From Candidatus Kryptoniota bacterium (lineage in GTDB: Bacteria > Bacteroidota > Ignavibacteria > Kryptoniales > JAKASW01), in assembly GCA_036567965.1 (NCBI GenBank), contig DATCTN010000030.1, positions 1 to 64,000 of the forward strand: a stretch of DNA of 64,000 nt, read 5' to 3'. A model generated the notes under the pieces. That model worked only from the letters and a program-made list of their open reading frames with translations. It was not told the DNA's origin and made no database searches. A program made the translations under genes and the position numbers. Position 1 is the first letter of the stretch; the number at the start of each line of letters is the position of its first letter. Below, piece after piece: positions 61,145-64,000 of the stretch.

Positions 61145-62097
61145 TATATCGGAAACTCGGCCGCACGAATCTGGAGGTGAGCGAGATAGGTATCGGCACG
61201 TGGGGAATGGGCGGGAATTTATGGCTCGATTCTGATGACAAAGAAAGCACCAGATCACTTCAAACAGCGATTGAGCTTGGTGTGAATTTCATCGACACTG
61301 CACTGGCTTATGGCAACGGTCACAGCGAGGAACTTATCGGGCGCGTACTGAGAGAGCGCAAGGAGAAGATCTATATTGCCACAAAAATTCCTCCGCACAA
61401 CCGGAAGTGGCCCGCGCAGAAAGAAGATCGATTTCGCGAGGCCTTTCCGCGGGACCACATCATCGCCTCGACTGAGTCGAGTCTTAGGAATCTAAAAGTT
61501 GATTGCATCGACCTGCAACAATTCCACGTTTGGAACGACGAATGGGCGAACGAGCGCGAATGGCAGGACACCTTAATGGAACTGAAGTCGCAGGGTAAGA
61601 TCAGATTCGCGGGGATCTCGATGAATAGCCATGAACCCGAAAATGGAATTAAAGCTGCCGGGACGGGATTGATAGATGTGTTTCAGGTCTTTTACAATAT
61701 ATTCGACCAGTCTCCCGAGAAAGTCCTCTTTGGTTTTTGTCGCAGGAACGAGATCGGCATCATAGCGCGTGTGCCGTTCGATGAAGGTTCGCTCACGGGA
61801 AATCTTCGGATGGATACGGAATTTCCCGAAGGAGATTATCGCAACGGCTATTTTGCTAAAGAGAAGAGAAAAAGGCTCATCGATCTCGTGGAACGCTTGA
61901 GAGAATATCTCGGCGTCGAAGCTGCGACACTTCCGGAACTCGCGCTGAGGTACGTGCTGAACGAATCCGTGGTGTCGACCGTGATACCGGGGATGAGAAA
62001 AGTCAGTCACGTCGAGTCGGATTGTTCAGTCGCCGACGGCAGAAAATTGTCTTCAAAGTTGATCGACGAGTTGAAACAATTTCACTACTATGGATAA
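61141..62097 (+). CDS. aldo/keto reductase
   Basis: A 318-residue NADP-type aldo/keto reductase with the catalytic tetrad D52, Y57 (AYGNG), K82 (IATKIPP) and H128 (LQQFHVWND), and the beta-barrel opening RKLGRTNLEVSEIGIGTWGMGG. The final part ELALRYVLNESVVSTVIPGMRKVSHVESD is the usual cofactor segment. Its tight overlap with the amidohydrolase suggests a shared pathway, which I cannot name. Confidence 0.9.
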   Translation: MIYRKLGRTNLEVSEIGIGTWGMGGNLWLDSDDKESTRSLQTAIELGVNFIDTALAYGNGHSEELIGRVLRERKEKIYIATKIPPHNRKWPAQKEDRFREAFPRDHIIASTESSLRNLKVDCIDLQQFHVWNDEWANEREWQDTLMELKSQGKIRFAGISMNSHEPENGIKAAGTGLIDVFQVFYNIFDQSPEKVLFGFCRRNEIGIIARVPFDEGSLTGNLRMDTEFPEGDYRNGYFAKEKRKRLIDLVERLREYLGVEAATLPELALRYVLNESVVSTVIPGMRKVSHVESDCSVADGRKLSSKLIDELKQFHYYG

Positions 62098-62169
62098 TCA
62101 CAGTGAACGATGACATAAATCGAATCCCAAACCACAAATAAGAAACGGGCCATCTTATAGGAGGATCCA

Positions 62170-62652
62170 ATGGAATTGAAGCTGGTCAAGATCGAGAAGC
62201 CTGATGACGTTAATTTCATTTTAGGGCAGTCGCATTTCATCAAGACGGTTGAGGACATTCACGAAGCCATAGTCCAAACGGTCCCGCAGATGAAATTCGG
62301 AATTGCGTTCTGCGAATCGTCCGGTCCGGCTCTTGTTCGTTATTCCGGCAACGATGATAACCTGGCGGACATTGCTAAGAAGAACGCGATGAACCTGTCG
62401 GCAGGCCATTCGTTCGTCATTTTCATGCGGGACGGGTTCCCGGTAAATATCCTGAATACGGTAAAGAACATCCCCGAAGTTGCGAACATTTATTGTGCTA
62501 CCGGAAATCCGGCAGAGGTATTGATCGTGGAATCGGAAGACGGACGCGGCATATTGGGTGTCATTGACGGTGTCAAATCAAAAGGCGTGGAATCGGATGC
62601 TGACAAGAAGACCCGCCACGACTTCCTTAGAAAGATCGGATATAAGCTATAG
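62170..62652 (+). CDS. adenosine-specific kinase family protein
   Basis: A 160-residue protein of the adenosine-specific kinase family (DUF355, PF04008), first characterised in archaea. Typical segments are NFILGQSHFIKTVEDIHEAIVQTVPQMKFGIAFCESSGPALVRYSGND and AGHSFVIFMRDGFPVNILNTVKNIPEVANIYCATGNPAEV. It would bind or phosphorylate adenosine; the fold is not that of usual kinases. AGGAGG precedes the ATG. Bacterial copies are scattered. Confidence 0.88.
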   Translation: MELKLVKIEKPDDVNFILGQSHFIKTVEDIHEAIVQTVPQMKFGIAFCESSGPALVRYSGNDDNLADIAKKNAMNLSAGHSFVIFMRDGFPVNILNTVKNIPEVANIYCATGNPAEVLIVESEDGRGILGVIDGVKSKGVESDADKKTRHDFLRKIGYKL

Positions 62653-62692
62653 AAGGAACTTCCGACCGGTTGAAGCGTCTATAAACTCATCT

Positions 62693-63967
62693 ATGTTGGA
62701 GACTATGAGAAAGTGTTGTCTTTTTTTAGCGTTGCTGCCCGCAATCGCGTTCGCCCAGTCTGACACGTTGACGTTATCGCAATGTGTCCAGATCGCTCTT
62801 AAGCGCAATCCGCAAATCAGGGTTGCCGAAGGCGGCCTGGAAGCATCTCAGGCAGATCTGAAACTGACACGGTCGACACTTCTGCCGCAGGTCTCGGCGT
62901 CGGCCGGAGTCACAAGAAGTGGCGGAACATTTTTGATCGGGAATATTGTGAGGAACGGTGACTATGACAACTATACCTCCGGGTTTCAAGCGCAGCAATT
63001 AGTATTTGATTTTGGAAAATCTTACACCAAGTTGTCAGCATCGGGTAGTCTCGTCGATGCCGCGGGCCAGTCACTGAGGTCCGCCAGCCAGGACGTGATC
63101 GTGAATACCTATATTGCTTACTTCAATTACCTGGCGGCGGTGAGGGTGCTTGAAGTGGACAACGAGACGGTCAGGCAGGCTGAAGATCACCTGACACAGG
63201 CACGGGCCTTCTACACGGCGGGGACTGTACCACAGTATGACGTCGTAAACGCGGAGGTGTCCGTCGCGAACGACAGTGTTAGTTTGATCCAGGCGGAAAA
63301 CGGACTTAAGATCGCTCGAGTGCAGTTGGAAAATGTAATTGGCCAGAGTCTCCCTAATAATTTTATTCTATCTGACGTACTTGAGGTCTCTCACGTTGAT
63401 ATAAGCGTGAATGATGCGATCGACAGTGCGATCGCTAACCGCCCGGAACTGTTGGCAAGCGAGGCTGAAGTCGAAGCCGGAAAATCACTTCTCGCTTCCG
63501 CGTGGACAACTAACCTTCCTAACATCTCCGCGAGCGGCGGATACAACTGGCGAGGGCTACAGCTGAACCCGCTTTACAGCGGATGGAACGTCGGGGTCAC
63601 TGTCACACTTCCGATCTTCCAGGGTTTTGCACTTGACGCAGGTGTTGACCAGGCAAGAGCAAACCTGAAGACCGCAGAGGCGTCAAATGATTTGGTTATG
63701 CAGTCACTGACACTTGACGTTCAGCAACAGGATTTCGCCCTCCAGGAGGCAAGCCAGCGAACTCGGGCCGCTCGCGTACTCGTCGAGCAGGCCGGAGAGG
63801 CATTGAGGCTTGCTGTCGCGAGATACAACTCGGGGACGGGAAGTGCCCTCGAGACTACCGACGCGCAAGTCACCTTGGCGAACGCGCGCATAACTTATAT
63901 ACAGTCCCTTTACGACTACAATGTCTCTTACGCGAGACTCGAAAGGGCAATGGGAGTAATAAAGTGA
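62693..63967 (+). CDS. TolC-family outer-membrane efflux protein
   Basis: About 424 residues with a signal peptide (CCLFLALLPAIAFAQ) and two outer-membrane efflux-protein repeats: TLSQCVQIALKRNPQIRVAEGGLEASQADLKLTRSTLLPQVSASAG, and NRPELLASEAEVEAGKSLLASAWTTNLPNISASGG, each ending in the alpha-barrel/coiled part. It forms the trimeric outer channel of an export pump. Starts: ATG 62693 or ATG 62705 (next to GGAG); the frame opens at 62558 but the upstream part overlaps the kinase gene. The next gene starts 19 bp on and is probably its membrane-fusion partner. Confidence 0.88.
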   Translation: MLETMRKCCLFLALLPAIAFAQSDTLTLSQCVQIALKRNPQIRVAEGGLEASQADLKLTRSTLLPQVSASAGVTRSGGTFLIGNIVRNGDYDNYTSGFQAQQLVFDFGKSYTKLSASGSLVDAAGQSLRSASQDVIVNTYIAYFNYLAAVRVLEVDNETVRQAEDHLTQARAFYTAGTVPQYDVVNAEVSVANDSVSLIQAENGLKIARVQLENVIGQSLPNNFILSDVLEVSHVDISVNDAIDSAIANRPELLASEAEVEAGKSLLASAWTTNLPNISASGGYNWRGLQLNPLYSGWNVGVTVTLPIFQGFALDAGVDQARANLKTAEASNDLVMQSLTLDVQQQDFALQEASQRTRAARVLVEQAGEALRLAVARYNSGTGSALETTDAQVTLANARITYIQSLYDYNVSYARLERAMGVIK

Positions 63968-63986
63968 AAGCGAGAGAACAATTGCG

Positions 63987-64000
63987 ATGAAAAAGAAGAG
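63987..64000 (+). CDS. start of the next gene, truncated by the window edge
   Basis: An ATG with AAA AAG AAG codons (MKKK) begins 19 bp after the tolC-like stop. A lysine-rich start suits a signal peptide. The usual neighbour of a TolC gene is a membrane-fusion protein or RND pump, so that is the guess; only 14 bases are visible. Confidence 0.3.

Overview
The window is a chromosome segment of a Gram-negative bacterium with about 50% GC, most likely from the Bacteroidota-Chlorobiota-Ignavibacteriota (FCB) lineage. The evidence is a full Kdo and Lpt outer-membrane set, TonB, SPOR and TolC proteins, a DUF2723 membrane protein with a C-terminal repeat region, a DUF4159/DUF4175 pair, a small histone-H1-like protein, a futalosine-type menaquinone pathway and reaction-centre-type diheme cytochrome. 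A replicative-looking family B DNA polymerase, a deoxyhypusine-synthase homologue and an adenosine-specific kinase give it an archaeal flavour in places. TTG and GTG starts are frequent. Genus cannot be fixed from this sequence. I see no IS element, prophage, CRISPR array or rRNA. Gene order is dense, core-type and mostly operonic.

Layout. 1-2.6 kb: tRNA-Arg(ACG), OsmC protein, glycogen debranching enzyme. 2.7-9.4 kb: an envelope block (long TPR protein, diheme cytochrome c, outer-membrane beta-barrel, SPOR protein, TonB-type protein). 9.5-13 kb: endonuclease III, a thioredoxin-fold protein without its cysteines, a thioesterase and phosphotransacetylase. 13.2-19.1 kb: a translationally coupled LPS operon, kdsA-kdsC-unknown-kdsD-lptC-lptA-lptB, in which every junction overlaps. 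19.1-21.8 kb: a Tyr/Phe-rich leader peptide and foldable leader RNA ahead of DAHP synthase and ACT-domain prephenate dehydrogenase. 21.8-26.2 kb (minus): family B polymerase, uridine kinase, citrate synthase.

26.5-30.8 kb: two small unknown proteins around a gene-poor stretch, then the deoxyhypusine-synthase homologue coupled to argJ and the histone-like gene. 30.9-37 kb (minus): a REC protein with a phosphoacceptor-like helix but no ATPase domain, coupled to a PAS histidine kinase, then the DUF4175/DUF4159 pair. 37-46 kb: DedA protein, seven-haem cytochrome, single-domain asparaginase-like protein, 3-methyladenine glycosylase, exported nitroreductase, exported TlpA-type thioredoxin, DUF2723 protein. 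46.4-49.3 kb: aminotransferase coupled to ATP-type PEP carboxykinase. 49.4-55.4 kb: ffh-rpsP-khpA-rimM-trmD-rplS followed by menaquinone genes mqnE-mqnA. 55.4-64 kb: a bactofilin-like/beta-barrel protein whose start codon sits in a perfect hairpin, glutamate dehydrogenase, YbjQ, amidohydrolase plus aldo/keto reductase, adenosine-specific kinase, and a TolC-type protein at the edge.

The most notable reading is the candidate ribosome-mediated attenuator at 19290-19570, whose 48-residue leader peptide was too short to be called by an ordinary gene cutoff. The second is the start-codon hairpin at 55440-55469. All functions are inferred from reading motifs by eye; no search was run.
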